DNA from: an uncultured Oscillospiraceae bacterium
GTDB lineage: Bacteria; Bacillota; Clostridia; Oscillospirales; Oscillospiraceae
NCBI GenBank assembly: GCA_934572445.1
Contig: CAKTLD010000042.1
Coordinates: 1 to 14,213 of the forward strand
Length of the DNA stretch: 14,213 nucleotides
Direction: 5' to 3'
The first letter of the stretch is position 1. The number at the start of each line of letters is the position of its first letter. The notes under the pieces are model-generated. The model saw only the letters and a list, made by a program, of their open reading frames with translations, made no database searches and had not been told where the DNA came from. This document shows, piece after piece, positions 6,193 to 13,849 of this stretch. The position numbers and the translations under genes were made by a program.

Positions 6193-6216
6193 CATCTGAA
6201 CGCAAAACCGCTCCCG
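6193..6216 (+). repeat. Terminator-associated repeat family 2, copy B
   Basis: CATCTGAACGCAAAACCGCT and the following CCCG match 3748-3771 apart from one substitution and one missing A. The 3' halves of the two hairpins differ, so only the left side is shared. Confidence 0.55.
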
Positions 6217-6239
6217 AGATCATCTTGATCTTGGGAGCG
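6209..6239 (+). terminator. Intrinsic terminator of the S41 peptidase gene
   Basis: CGCTCCCGAGATCA (6209-6222) pairs with TGATCTTGGGAGCG (6226-6239), 14 pairs with one wobble and a 3-base loop. A T-rich tail (TTACTTTCTCTATT) follows on the plus strand. It lies about 107 bases after the stop codon. Confidence 0.75.
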
Positions 6240-6299
6240 TTACTTTCTCTATTATGATTGCTTTTTCGCTCAAATACAGCCTTTTGCCGGAATGTGTTA

Positions 6300-6394
6300 G
6301 AAAAGTGTTGGAAAGCATTATTTTGCGCTTTCTAATTACTATCAAAACGTTAAAAAAGTCCTGAAACTAACTGGTTTCAGGACTTTTCTGTCAT
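6300..6394. repeat. Dispersed repeat family 1, copy B
   Basis: This aligns with 1345-1437 over about 95 bases, including the GTGTTGGAAAG block on the left, the ATTTT block and the GTCCTGAAA hairpin, and both copies end in CYGTYTATG/CTGTCATG-like sequence. Together with copy A it points to a genome-wide repeat whose conserved core is a terminator hairpin. Confidence 0.6.
6354..6387 (-). terminator. Bidirectional terminator between convergent genes (family 1 hairpin, copy B)
   Basis: AAAAGTCCTGAAAC (6354-6367) and GTTTCAGGACTTTT (6374-6387) form a perfect 14-bp stem with a 6-base loop. The minus strand continues with a run of six T, so it can end read-through from the glycine cleavage operon. 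The plus strand ends in TTTTCTGT and can back up the S41 terminator. Confidence 0.75.
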
Positions 6395-6654
6395 GCGCGG
6401 CCGATTTGGATACATGCTGAAAACAGGGAAGATCGAGGACTGGAGCGGCTTTGAGCTGTTTCAGCCGTATTTTTGCTGTCGATTTCCCATGATTACGGAT
6501 AATTGAGGCAATTTTATAAGGAACAAAACCAGATACAGCCTTGAATATCTGGGAATTTGATTCTTTTTGTTGCGATATCAGTCATGCGCCCATTTTTGAG
6601 ACCGGAGTTACGGAACTCGAAAACGGGAGCCTCGAACCTCCGCAGACGCGCCGC
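6388..6654. other. Gene-free stretch between the family 1 repeat and lpdA
   Basis: No supported gene. A 37-codon frame at 6393-6506 (plus) has a protein-like middle (KIEDWSGFELFQPYF) but no ribosome binding site; it could be a remnant. The stretch 6590-6650 next to lpdA contains GGAG/CTCC-type short dyads that do not form a clear terminator. Confidence 0.4.
6529..6552 (-). terminator. Possible terminator of the glycine cleavage operon
   Basis: On the minus strand CCAGATA and TATCTGG form a 7-bp stem with a 10-base loop, followed by TTTTGTT. It is the first hairpin with a U-rich tail after the lpdA stop codon, about 100 bases away. The AT-rich stem makes it weak. Confidence 0.4.
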
Positions 6655-8034
6655 TCAGCCAAGCTTCTGCGCAAGGTCTTCAAGCGCGGCGGTCATCGCC
6701 TCTTCGAACGAGGGGTGCGGGCGCATGGCCAGCAGGAACTGCTCGACCATCATGTGGTTGGCGAGCGCTTGCGAGATACCGCCGATCATGTCGCTCGAAT
6801 GCTCACACATGAGCTGCGCGCCAAGGAGCTCGCGCGTTTCGGCATTTGCGACAAACTTCATAAAGCAGCGACCCGGGTCGGCGATGAGCGTCTTGGCGTT
6901 GTCGAACATGACGTGCTTGCCGACTTTGACGGAAATGTCCGCCTCCTTCGCTTCAGCCTCGGTGAGGCCGACGACCGCGATCTCTGGACGGCAGTAGATG
7001 CAGCTCGGCACGACGGACATGGACGTATGATTTTCTTTTCCGCAGAGCATGTCGACGCAGGCGATGCCCTGTGCGGTTGCGACGTGGGCGAGCTGAATTT
7101 TCGCCGACACATCGCCGATGGCGTAGATGTGGGGGATGCTCGTCTCGTAGCGCTCATTCACAGCGATGCTGCGGCGGTTCATCTCGACGGAGATGCCGTC
7201 CGCAAACAGGCCGTCGCAGTACGGGCGGCGGCCGATGGCGCAGAGCACGGCCTCGCCGGAGACGGTCTCGCTCTTTTCCTTGCAGGTGAAGTTCACGGCG
7301 ATGTCCTTGCCGGCCTTCTCGACGCTTTGAACCATCGCGTTCGTGAAGACCTTCACGCCCTGCTTTTTGAGGATCAGCGCGAGGTTCTGGCCGAGCTCCT
7401 TGTCCATGTTGGGCAGCAGGCGGTCCATGCCCTCGATGACCGTCACCTCGCAGCCGAGGTCCGCGTAAAACGTCGCAAATTCAATGCCGATGATGCCGCC
7501 GCCGATGATGACGATGGATCGGTACAGATGGTCGCAGCCCTCGAGCAGCTCGTCGGAGGTCATCGCGAGCTCAAGGCCGGGGATCGGCGGGCGGGACGGG
7601 ACGGAGCCCGTGGCGATGAGGATATCGTCGCAGGTGTAGTCGTTGGTGCCGCCCTCGGCGTCCGTCACGCGGATCGTGCCGGGCGCGGTGATGAGAGCCG
7701 TGCCGCGCAGGAAGTCGACCTTTGCGGTCTTGAAGAGGGATTCGATGCCGGAGGACAGCTTCTGCGAGATCTCGCGTTTGTAGGCAAAAATCTCCTCAAT
7801 GTTGGCGGTGATGTCCTCGGTGTGCACGCCGATGTGCGCGCCGTGCTTGGCGTCGTGATAGACCTGAGAGGAGTGGAGCAGCGTCTTGGTCGGGATGCAG
7901 CCGCGGTTTAAGCAGGTGCCGCCCGCCTCGCGCTTTTCCACAACGGCGGTCTTGAGGCCCAGCTTCGCCGCGCGCAGCGCCGCTTCATAGCCGCCGGGAC
8001 CTGCGCCGATGACGATGAGTTGATAATCAGACAT
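6655..8034 (-). CDS. lpdA: Dihydrolipoyl dehydrogenase (L protein of the glycine cleavage system)
   Basis: This encodes a 459-residue FAD-dependent pyridine nucleotide-disulfide oxidoreductase that reoxidises the dihydrolipoyl arm of the H protein and reduces NAD+. The FAD-binding GAGPGG is at 10-15, the redox-active pair Cys41/Cys46 in GGTCLNRGCIPTK, and the NAD-binding glycine motif in IVIIGGGIIGIEFA. The second FAD motif is in YAIGDV, and the catalytic HPxxxE at the C-terminus is HPSFEE with His440 and Glu445. The length is normal for the family. AAAGGA lies about 9 bases before the start. It is the last gene of the operon, 70 bases after lplA, with a stable hairpin between. It has no N-terminal lipoyl domain, unlike some clostridial E3 proteins. 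Its position indicates a role in glycine cleavage rather than in a 2-oxoacid dehydrogenase complex. Confidence 0.97.
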   Translation of the reverse strand: MSDYQLIVIGAGPGGYEAALRAAKLGLKTAVVEKREAGGTCLNRGCIPTKTLLHSSQVYHDAKHGAHIGVHTEDITANIEEIFAYKREISQKLSSGIESLFKTAKVDFLRGTALITAPGTIRVTDAEGGTNDYTCDDILIATGSVPSRPPIPGLELAMTSDELLEGCDHLYRSIVIIGGGIIGIEFATFYADLGCEVTVIEGMDRLLPNMDKELGQNLALILKKQGVKVFTNAMVQSVEKAGKDIAVNFTCKEKSETVSGEAVLCAIGRRPYCDGLFADGISVEMNRRSIAVNERYETSIPHIYAIGDVSAKIQLAHVATAQGIACVDMLCGKENHTSMSVVPSCIYCRPEIAVVGLTEAEAKEADISVKVGKHVMFDNAKTLIADPGRCFMKFVANAETRELLGAQLMCEHSSDMIGGISQALANHMMVEQFLLAMRPHPSFEEAMTAALEDLAQKLG

Positions 8035-8055
8035 AGTATTTCGTTCCTTTTCCGA

Positions 8056-8084
8056 GCAATGCCGCCGTTTTCCGGCGGCATTGC
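8056..8084 (-). other. Stable hairpin between lplA and lpdA
   Basis: GCAATGCCGCCG and CGGCGGCATTGC form a perfect 12-bp stem with a 5-base loop. On the minus strand it is followed by TCGGAAAAGG, with no U-run, so it is not a standard terminator. It could protect the 3' end of the upstream mRNA after processing or tune lpdA expression. Confidence 0.7.
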
Positions 8085-8104
8085 AGGTGTGATTTTAAAG
8101 GTTT

Positions 8105-9091
8105 TCAGATGTCCTGCTCGCGCAGCAGTGCGCAGAGGCCGTCCGTATAGTCGCGGCACTCCCTTACCGACTGTACGCGCTCGCAGAGCGCGTCGACGGC
8201 GAAGCGGCAGCCGCGGAGCGCCTGCGCAAGCGGCGCGGCAAACTCCGCGTCCATTGCATCCGACCAGACGGCGGCGTCGGCCACAAGGCCGCTTTCCACA
8301 GAGAGTTCGACCGTGACCTCGCCCCAGGCAAAGCGCTTGGCGCAGGAGAACGAGCACGGCACGCTCTTGCCGTACACCCAGTCGTAGCTGTGGAAACGCT
8401 GGTAGCGGCGCTCGATCTCGGCAGCGTTAAAGTCCTCTTCATGGAGTTCTTCTGCCTTGAGGCCGTAAACGGTCTCAAGCGCCTTGACCATGGCTTGCAC
8501 CATGCCGTCGATCGTCAGATCGGGCTTGAGTTCCGTCAGGTTGATGACGCGCGAGCGCACGGACGCAACGCCCTTGCTTTCAAGCTTCGTCTTCGACGGC
8601 GTGAGGTATTTGCCGAGGTTCGCCATGTCGACGTTCACGAGCAGCGTCCCGTTGTGGAACGAACGGCCCGCGTGGGAGTAAAACGAATTGCCGGAGAATT
8701 TGCAGCCATTCGTCAGAATGTCGTTCCGGCCCGAAATCTCCGCCGGAATGCCGAGACTACGGCAGGCCTCGACGATCACGCTCTGCTGGCGGCGCAGGTC
8801 ATAGTCCTGTGTGCGGAGCGAGAACGTGAAGTTGAGGTTCCCAAGATCGTGGTAGACCGCGCCGCCGCCGGAGAGACGGCGGGCGAGTGTCCCGCCGTCA
8901 TGCTCCAGCTCGGTCGTGCGGCATTCCTGCCACGCGTTCTGGTTGCGGCCGATGACGACCGTGTGCTTGTTCTGCCAGAGGTAGAGAATGCAGGTGTCCG
9001 CGCCGACGGTATCGGTCAGATACTCTTCAAACGCCAAGTTGCGGTGCGGGTCGGTGCAGGTACCGATAAAATACTGTAATTTCCGGATCAT
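8105..9091 (-). CDS. lplA: Lipoate-protein ligase A
   Basis: This encodes 328 residues of the LplA/LplJ family, which activates free lipoate with ATP and attaches it to the lysine of lipoyl domains. The family motif RRLSGGGAVYHD is at 71-82, GRNDILTNGCKFSGNSFY at 121-138 with Lys131 at the position of the catalytic lysine of E. coli LplA, and the FHNGTLLV stretch follows at about 145. A smaller C-terminal accessory domain (about 250-328) is present. The start codon overlaps the gcvPB stop by 4 bases (ATGA), indicating translational coupling. The operon context points to the H protein, encoded three genes upstream, as its main target, with lipoate probably scavenged. Confidence 0.95.
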   Translation of the reverse strand: MIRKLQYFIGTCTDPHRNLAFEEYLTDTVGADTCILYLWQNKHTVVIGRNQNAWQECRTTELEHDGGTLARRLSGGGAVYHDLGNLNFTFSLRTQDYDLRRQQSVIVEACRSLGIPAEISGRNDILTNGCKFSGNSFYSHAGRSFHNGTLLVNVDMANLGKYLTPSKTKLESKGVASVRSRVINLTELKPDLTIDGMVQAMVKALETVYGLKAEELHEEDFNAAEIERRYQRFHSYDWVYGKSVPCSFSCAKRFAWGEVTVELSVESGLVADAAVWSDAMDAEFAAPLAQALRGCRFAVDALCERVQSVRECRDYTDGLCALLREQDI

Positions 9092-10515
9092 GCAAACTGA
9101 TAACGTAAAACCATGCTGCGCGCCGCGCCGACTTCATCCAGACGGCGGACGGGCGTATCGTGGGGAGCGGTGTGCAGCGCTTCGGGATCGGAGTGCGCGA
9201 GTTCAAAGAGCTTGCAGTAAATATCGCAGACCTCGTCCATCGTTTCCTTGCTCTCTGTCTCGCAGGGCTCGATCATCAGCGCCTCGTGGACGATGAGCGG
9301 GAAGTACATCGTGGGCGGGTGCAGGCCGTAATCGAGCATGCCCTTGGCAAGATCGAGCGCGGAAACGCCCGTCTCCTTGTGAAGATCAACGAGCGACATG
9401 ACGAACTCGTGCATGCAGATCTCGTCATACGCCATGGTGAAGGTATCCTTGAGCTTCACACGCATGTAGTTCGCGTTCAGCACGGCGTTCATCGCAGCTT
9501 TGCGGATGCCGTGCTTTCCGAGCGTGAGCACATAGGTCAGCGCCTTGACGCACACATCGAAGTTGCCGTAGAACAGCTTCACGCGGCCGATGGACTTTTC
9601 GGGATACGCAAAGCTGTACCTGCCGTCCTTTTCGACGACCAGCGGGCCGGGCATGTACTTTTTGAGGAATTCCTTGCAGCCAACCGCGCCTGCGCCGGGG
9701 CCGCCGCCGCCATGCGGCGTGGCAAACGTCTTATGGAGGTTCGAGTGGATGCAGTCAAAGCCCATGTCGCCGGGACGGACGACGCCCATGACGGCGTTGA
9801 GGTTCGCGCCGTCGTAATAGCACAGGCCGCCCGCATCGTGAATGATCTTCGTGATCTCGAGGATGTTCTTGTCAAAGATGCCGACGGTGTTGGGGTTTGT
9901 AAGCATCAATCCCGCCGTGTCGGGACCGACGGCGGCGCGCAGCGCGTCGAGGTCGACGCAGCCGTCCGCGCCGGACGGGATGTTCACCACCTGATAGCCG
10001 CACATCGCGGCGGTCGCGGGGTTCGTGCCGTGGGCGGAGTCGGGCACGATGATCTTCGTGCGGTTAAAATCGCCGCGGTCGGTATGGTACGCCTTGATGA
10101 GCAGAACGCCGGTGAATTCACCGTGCGCGCCCGCCGCGGGCTGGAACGTCACGGCGTCCATGCCGAAAATTTCGCCCAGCTCGCTTCCCAGCGTGTGCAG
10201 CGCCTCAAGCGCGCCCTGCGCGGTCTCGATGGGCTGGAGCGGATGGAGCTGCGTGAAGCCCGGCAGCGCCGCCATATCCTCGTCGATCTTGGGGTTATAC
10301 TTCATCGTGCATGAGCCGAGGGGATAAAAGCCGTCGTTCACGCCGTGGATGCGCTTGCAGAGGGCGGTGTAGTGGCGGGTGAGCTCATTTTCGCTCACAT
10401 GGGGCAGGTGCAGCGCCTCGCTGCGCTCCTCGGGAAGCTGATATTCGGGCACATCGCACTCCGGCATGAGCGTCATGCCGCGGCCTTCGGCGCCAAGTTC
10501 AAAAATGAGCTTCAT
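9088..10515 (-). CDS. gcvPB: Glycine dehydrogenase (decarboxylating) subunit 2, P protein C-terminal chain
   Basis: This encodes 475 residues, normal for the second chain of the split bacterial P protein. With GcvPA it decarboxylates glycine and passes the aminomethyl group to the lipoyl arm of GcvH. The PLP-binding region is HSNLHKTFATPHGGGGPG, with Lys262 as the Schiff-base lysine; other family segments are FYPLGSCTMKYNPK (63-76), FQPAAGAHGEFTG (124-136) and DSAHGTNPA (159-167). It starts one base after the gcvPA stop codon, with GGAGG inside the end of gcvPA, so expression of the two chains is coupled. Its stop overlaps the lplA start. Confidence 0.97.
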   Translation of the reverse strand: MKLIFELGAEGRGMTLMPECDVPEYQLPEERSEALHLPHVSENELTRHYTALCKRIHGVNDGFYPLGSCTMKYNPKIDEDMAALPGFTQLHPLQPIETAQGALEALHTLGSELGEIFGMDAVTFQPAAGAHGEFTGVLLIKAYHTDRGDFNRTKIIVPDSAHGTNPATAAMCGYQVVNIPSGADGCVDLDALRAAVGPDTAGLMLTNPNTVGIFDKNILEITKIIHDAGGLCYYDGANLNAVMGVVRPGDMGFDCIHSNLHKTFATPHGGGGPGAGAVGCKEFLKKYMPGPLVVEKDGRYSFAYPEKSIGRVKLFYGNFDVCVKALTYVLTLGKHGIRKAAMNAVLNANYMRVKLKDTFTMAYDEICMHEFVMSLVDLHKETGVSALDLAKGMLDYGLHPPTMYFPLIVHEALMIEPCETESKETMDEVCDIYCKLFELAHSDPEALHTAPHDTPVRRLDEVGAARSMVLRYQFA

Positions 10516-10516
10516 A

Positions 10517-11836
10517 TTACAGCACCTCCTTCACGATGGCAACGGCGCGGTCGAGCTGCGCCTTGGAGACGAGCTCGGTCACGCACCAGAGGATGCCGCC
10601 CTCTACCTCCGCGCCGCCGAGGATGCCCTCGGCTTCGAGCGCGTCGAGGATCTTCCTGCGGCAGTTGGGGCATTCGACCTCGGTGACGAATTCGTGGAAG
10701 AATTCACCCTGATATTTGAGCGTGCAGCCGATTTTTTCAAGCTCGGAGGCGAAATAGTGCGCCTTAGAGGTGCAGAGCCGCGCGCACTGCTTCACGCCCT
10801 TTTCGCCCATCGCGGCCATGTAGACGCCCGCGGAGAACGCGCACAGCGCCTGATTGGAGCAGATGTTGGAGCTGGCCTTTTCGCGGCGGATGTGCTGCTC
10901 GCGCGCGGAGAGCGTGAGCACATAGCCCGTTTTGCCGTCCGCATCCTTTGTCTCGCCGACGATGCGGCCAGGGAGCTTTCTCGTCATCGCGGCGGTCGTG
11001 GCCATAAAGCCGAGGTACGGGCCGCCGAACGCCGTGTCGAGGCCGAGGGGCTGACCGTCGCCGACGGCGATGTCCGCGCCCATCGCGCGCGGTGTGGGCA
11101 GGATGGCACAGGCGATGGGGTTCACGCCCATGACGAACTTTGCGCCCGCGGCGTGGACGAGCTCGCCGACCGCCTTGGCGTCTTCGATCTGGCCGAAGTA
11201 GTTCGGCTGCTGGAGGTAGAAGCACGCGGCATCCTCGCCGAGCGCTTCCTTGAGCGCATCGAGATCGGTTCTACCGTCCTTTTCGGGGACGACAAAAAGC
11301 TCGGTGTTCGAGGCGAAGCAGTAGGTCTTCATGACCTCAATGACCTGCGGATGGACGCAGGCGGAGACATAAGCCTTCGTGCGCTTGCGGTCCTTGCACA
11401 TGGGGATGGTCTCAGCGGCGGCGGTCGCGCCGTCATAGTGGGAGGCGTTGGCAACATCCATGCCGGTCAGCTCGCAGATCATGGTCTGGAACTCAAACGT
11501 GCCCTGCAGAACGCCCTGGCTGATCTCCGCCTGATAGGGGGTGTAGCAAGTGACAAGCTCCTCGCGCGAGGTGATGGACTTGACGACGGCGGGAATAAAG
11601 TGGCGGTAAGCGCCCGCGCCGCGCAGAACGGTCTTGAAGACCTTGTTCTTCTCAGCCATGGCGGTGACGGCCTCGCGCACCTCCAGCTCGCTCATGCCCT
11701 CGGGGATGTTCAGCCCGCCGTCGGGCAGGAGCATTCCCTGCGGAACGGCCTTGTAAAGCCCCTCAAGGCTCTCGACCCCGATGGCGGCGAGCATTTCCTC
11801 CCGTTCCGCCGCGGTGGTGGGAACGTAGGAGCCCAT
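10517..11836 (-). CDS. gcvPA: Glycine dehydrogenase (decarboxylating) subunit 1, P protein N-terminal chain
   Basis: This encodes 439 residues, typical for the first chain of the split P protein. Family segments are RGAGAYRHFIPAVV (about 72-85), CYTPYQAEISQGVLQGTFE, VGDGQPLGLDTAFGGPYLGF and REQHIRREKASSNICSNQAL. The PLP lysine is in the partner GcvPB, with which it forms the active heterodimer. GAGGAGGG lies inside the end of gcvH and only one base separates the two genes. Near the C-terminus is a CPNC motif (Cys389, Cys392) in a region that usually carries no cysteine pair in homologues I can recall; its meaning is unclear. Confidence 0.97.
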   Translation of the reverse strand: MGSYVPTTAAEREEMLAAIGVESLEGLYKAVPQGMLLPDGGLNIPEGMSELEVREAVTAMAEKNKVFKTVLRGAGAYRHFIPAVVKSITSREELVTCYTPYQAEISQGVLQGTFEFQTMICELTGMDVANASHYDGATAAAETIPMCKDRKRTKAYVSACVHPQVIEVMKTYCFASNTELFVVPEKDGRTDLDALKEALGEDAACFYLQQPNYFGQIEDAKAVGELVHAAGAKFVMGVNPIACAILPTPRAMGADIAVGDGQPLGLDTAFGGPYLGFMATTAAMTRKLPGRIVGETKDADGKTGYVLTLSAREQHIRREKASSNICSNQALCAFSAGVYMAAMGEKGVKQCARLCTSKAHYFASELEKIGCTLKYQGEFFHEFVTEVECPNCRRKILDALEAEGILGGAEVEGGILWCVTELVSKAQLDRAVAIVKEVL

Positions 11837-11837
11837 C

Positions 11838-12215
11838 TCAGCCCTCCTCGGCGCAATGCGCCTCGTAAGCGGCGGCGTCGAGCAGTTCTTCGCTGCCGGT
11901 CACATCCTTGACCTTGATGATCCACGCGCCGTAGGGGTCGGAGTTGAGCGTCTCGGGCGCGTCGGCGAGCGCTTCGTTGACCTCGCAGATCTCGCCTGTG
12001 ACGGGAGAAATGATATCGCTCACGGCCTTGACGGACTCCACATCGCCAAAACTTTCGCCGGCGGTGACGGCGTCGCCCTCGGCGGGCAGGTTGATGAACA
12101 CCACGTCGCCCAGCGCGTCCTGGGCAAAATCGGAAATGCCGATCACGGCGATATCGCCGTCCATCTTGACCCACTCGTGGGACTTGGAATACTTCAGTTC
12201 AGCAGGGATGTTCAT
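11838..12215 (-). CDS. gcvH: Glycine cleavage system H protein
   Basis: This encodes 125 residues, the usual length of the lipoyl carrier that shuttles the aminomethyl group between P, T and L proteins. The lipoylation motif GDVESVKAVSDIISPV has Lys63 as the modified residue, and the N-terminal YSKSHEWV and the later NSDPYGAWIIKVK are also characteristic. The start is supported by GAGGAGG about 7 bases upstream. It lies 87 bases after gcvT; that gap holds no hairpin I would call regulatory. The ligase encoded downstream can supply its lipoyl group. Confidence 0.97.
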   Translation of the reverse strand: MNIPAELKYSKSHEWVKMDGDIAVIGISDFAQDALGDVVFINLPAEGDAVTAGESFGDVESVKAVSDIISPVTGEICEVNEALADAPETLNSDPYGAWIIKVKDVTGSEELLDAAAYEAHCAEEG

Positions 12216-12302
12216 GGTAATTTCCTCCTCAAAATCGTTCTCAATGAATGTTGTTTGTTACGACTGTCAAATGGTTCCAGAATTGCGGTTGAAAATCTTA
12301 TT

Positions 12303-13400
12303 TCAGCGTTCGAGCTTGTAGAACGGCATCGGCACGATCTCTAGCTCGACCATGCGGCCGCGCACGTCGGCGTTGAGGTGCTTGCCGATCTCGATATCCT
12401 GGGCGGGGATATAGCCCATCGCGACGCCGCAGCCGATATAGGGTGCGAACGTGCCGGAGGATGCCCAGCCGATCTTTTCTCCGTCCATCGTGTAGAGGTC
12501 GCAGTGCTCGCGCACGATGCCGCGGCCGACGACCTTCATGCCGACGCGCTTCATCTTCGGCGCGCCAAGCGCCACGAGCGCGTCGCGGCCGATGAAGTCC
12601 TTGCCCGTGAGCTTGCACGGCAGGCCCGCCATCTTTGGCGTGATCTCGTCGTTCATCTCGTGACCGTAGAGCGGCATCGAGGCTTCCAGCCGCAGCGTGT
12701 CGCGCGCGCCGAGACCGCAGGGGATCAGCCCCTCGGGCTCGCCCACCTTCAGAAGCGCCTTCCACAGATCGACGGTGTCCTCGGCCTTGCAGTAGATCTC
12801 AAAGCCGTATTCGCCGGTGTAGCCCGTCTGGGAGACGAGGGCGTGGATCGTGCGCCCGCCGAGGTTTAGGGGGACATTGTCGATAAAAGTGTAATATTTG
12901 GCAGGGATGTACTGCTCGTCGCAGAGCTTTTTGAGAATGTCGCCGGACTTGGGGCCCTGCAGCGCGACCTGGCCCCAGTCGTTGCCCTCGTCGCGGTAGT
13001 CCACGTCGCCGGAGAGATGGCTTTCGACCCAGGCGGCGTCCTTTTCGCGGTTGCCCGCGTTGACGACGAGCCAGTAGTCGTCCGCCGTGCAGCGGTAGAC
13101 GATAAAGTCGTCGATGATACCGCCTTGATCGTTGCAGAACATCGAGTACTTGATCTCACCGTCCTGCATGGACGAAATGTCGGCGGTGATGATCTTCTGG
13201 ACGTTGGCAGCGGCGTCTGGGCCCTTGAGCCGCAGCTCGCCCATGTGGGAAACGTCGAACAGCCCGGCCTTCTGCCGGACAGCCATGTGCTCTGCAAGCA
13301 CACCGGTGGGGTACTGCACGGGCATCAGGAAGCCGCCGAATTCGACAATCTTTCCTCCCATGTCCACATGCGTCTGGTACAGCGGGGTCTTTCTTTCCAT
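12303..13400 (-). CDS. gcvT: Glycine cleavage system T protein (aminomethyltransferase)
   Basis: This encodes 365 residues. The enzyme moves the methylene group from the aminomethyl-lipoyl H protein to tetrahydrofolate and releases ammonia. Family motifs are FGGFLMPVQYP (21-31), GLFDVSHMGEL (46-56), NDQGGIIDDFIVYR (90-103, with the folate-contacting Asp), ARDTLRLEASMPLYGHE and the C-terminal SSGTFAPYIGCGVAMGYI. The start at 13400 is preferred over an ATG at 13409, because GGAGG sits 9 bases before the former and directly touches the latter. It is the first gene after the glycine riboswitch, 60 bases downstream of the regulatory terminator. Confidence 0.97.
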   Translation of the reverse strand: MERKTPLYQTHVDMGGKIVEFGGFLMPVQYPTGVLAEHMAVRQKAGLFDVSHMGELRLKGPDAAANVQKIITADISSMQDGEIKYSMFCNDQGGIIDDFIVYRCTADDYWLVVNAGNREKDAAWVESHLSGDVDYRDEGNDWGQVALQGPKSGDILKKLCDEQYIPAKYYTFIDNVPLNLGGRTIHALVSQTGYTGEYGFEIYCKAEDTVDLWKALLKVGEPEGLIPCGLGARDTLRLEASMPLYGHEMNDEITPKMAGLPCKLTGKDFIGRDALVALGAPKMKRVGMKVVGRGIVREHCDLYTMDGEKIGWASSGTFAPYIGCGVAMGYIPAQDIEIGKHLNADVRGRMVELEIVPMPFYKLER

Positions 13401-13460
13401 AGCGTGCATCCTCCATTACGTTTTCGAATTAAGCTGTTGAAAATTATTAAAATAAGTGAT

Positions 13461-13500
13461 AATAAAAAGGCACAAAGCCCCCCCTTGGAACTTTGTGCCT
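13461..13500 (-). terminator. Riboswitch-controlled intrinsic terminator
   Basis: On the minus strand AGGCACAAAG (13500-13491) pairs with CTTTGTGCCT (13477-13468), a perfect 10-bp stem, followed by TTTTATT. The first two bases of the stem also belong to the closing helix of the second aptamer (CGGAG), so helix P1 and the terminator compete. Glycine binding should therefore favour read-through into gcvT. The loop contains seven G in a row. Confidence 0.85.
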
Positions 13501-13690
13501 CCGTTTTATGACCTGAGAGTTTCCCTGATTTTGCATATCGCATCACACAGGTTGCACCTTCGGCGCGCAGACGAGAGACTGCGCTTTTCGGAGTGCCGTC
13601 CGAGTCCGGTCCTTTTGCCTGAGAGCTTTTGCGTTCCCCTTCGGCGCCGTGCTGTGCGCGGTCTCTTCCGAGCTCTTCATCCGGTCACTT
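13499..13690 (-). promoter_or_regulatory. Tandem glycine riboswitch
   Basis: Two glycine aptamers lie in the leader of gcvT. Aptamer 1 (13675-13602) has GAAGAGACC, the core GCCGAAGGGG (13645-13636) and CTCTCAGGCAAAAGGAC; its closing helix pairs GAGCTCGG with CCGGACTC. Aptamer 2 (13593-13499) has the core GCCGAAGGTGCAA (13564-13552) and CTCTCAGG, closed by CTCCG/CGGAG. The linker is 8 bases, and the leader GACCGGATGAAGAG before aptamer 1 may pair with the linker, as in the known kink-turn of this class. The layout (tandem aptamers, terminator, gcvT) is the classic glycine-activated switch. The 3' end of aptamer 2 is unusual, with ATAAAAC in place of the usual AAAAGGAC. Confidence 0.95.
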
Positions 13691-13708
13691 GATTCATTTT
13701 ACTTTTTC

Positions 13709-13737
13709 AAGTTATCACAAGGAAATGTTTTTGTCAA
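13709..13737 (-). promoter_or_regulatory. Promoter of the glycine cleavage operon
   Basis: On the minus strand TTGACA (13737-13732) is followed after 17 bases by TAACTT (13714-13709). The -35 box is perfect, the -10 box matches 3 of 6; GATAAC two bases earlier is an alternative. Transcription would start just ahead of the riboswitch leader. Confidence 0.7.
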
Positions 13738-13806
13738 GTAAAGAAAAAACGACATTTTCCAAAAAAGATTTAAGCGCCGCTCTGGCAAGCCGAAAATCAC
13801 TACGGC

Positions 13807-13849
13807 GGGGCAATAGCGTGTCGAAGCGGATAACGGAAAGAATTGCCCC
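13807..13849. repeat. Inverted repeat with 8-bp arms
   Basis: GGGGCAAT (13807-13814) and ATTGCCCC (13842-13849) are perfect inverted copies around a 27-base loop. No U-run follows on either strand, so it is not a clear terminator. Confidence 0.55.

Noticed and set aside
4180..6195. A 671-codon open frame on the minus strand opposite the S41 peptidase gene
   Set aside because: It is antisense to a gene with clear signal peptide, domains and promoter. It has no ribosome binding site or recognisable domain, and long antisense frames are common in GC-rich coding DNA.
6393..6506. A 37-codon frame following the family 1 repeat, with protein-like residues in the middle
   Set aside because: There is no ribosome binding site, the start lies at the edge of the terminator hairpin, and no family is recognisable. 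It may be a gene remnant but cannot be supported.
6541..7911. A 456-codon plus-strand frame opposite lpdA, and similar long frames at 9160-10314, 10466-11911 and 1471-2463
   Set aside because: All lie antisense to well-supported genes, are rich in Arg, His, Val and Ala as expected from complementing GC-rich codons, and lack translation signals.
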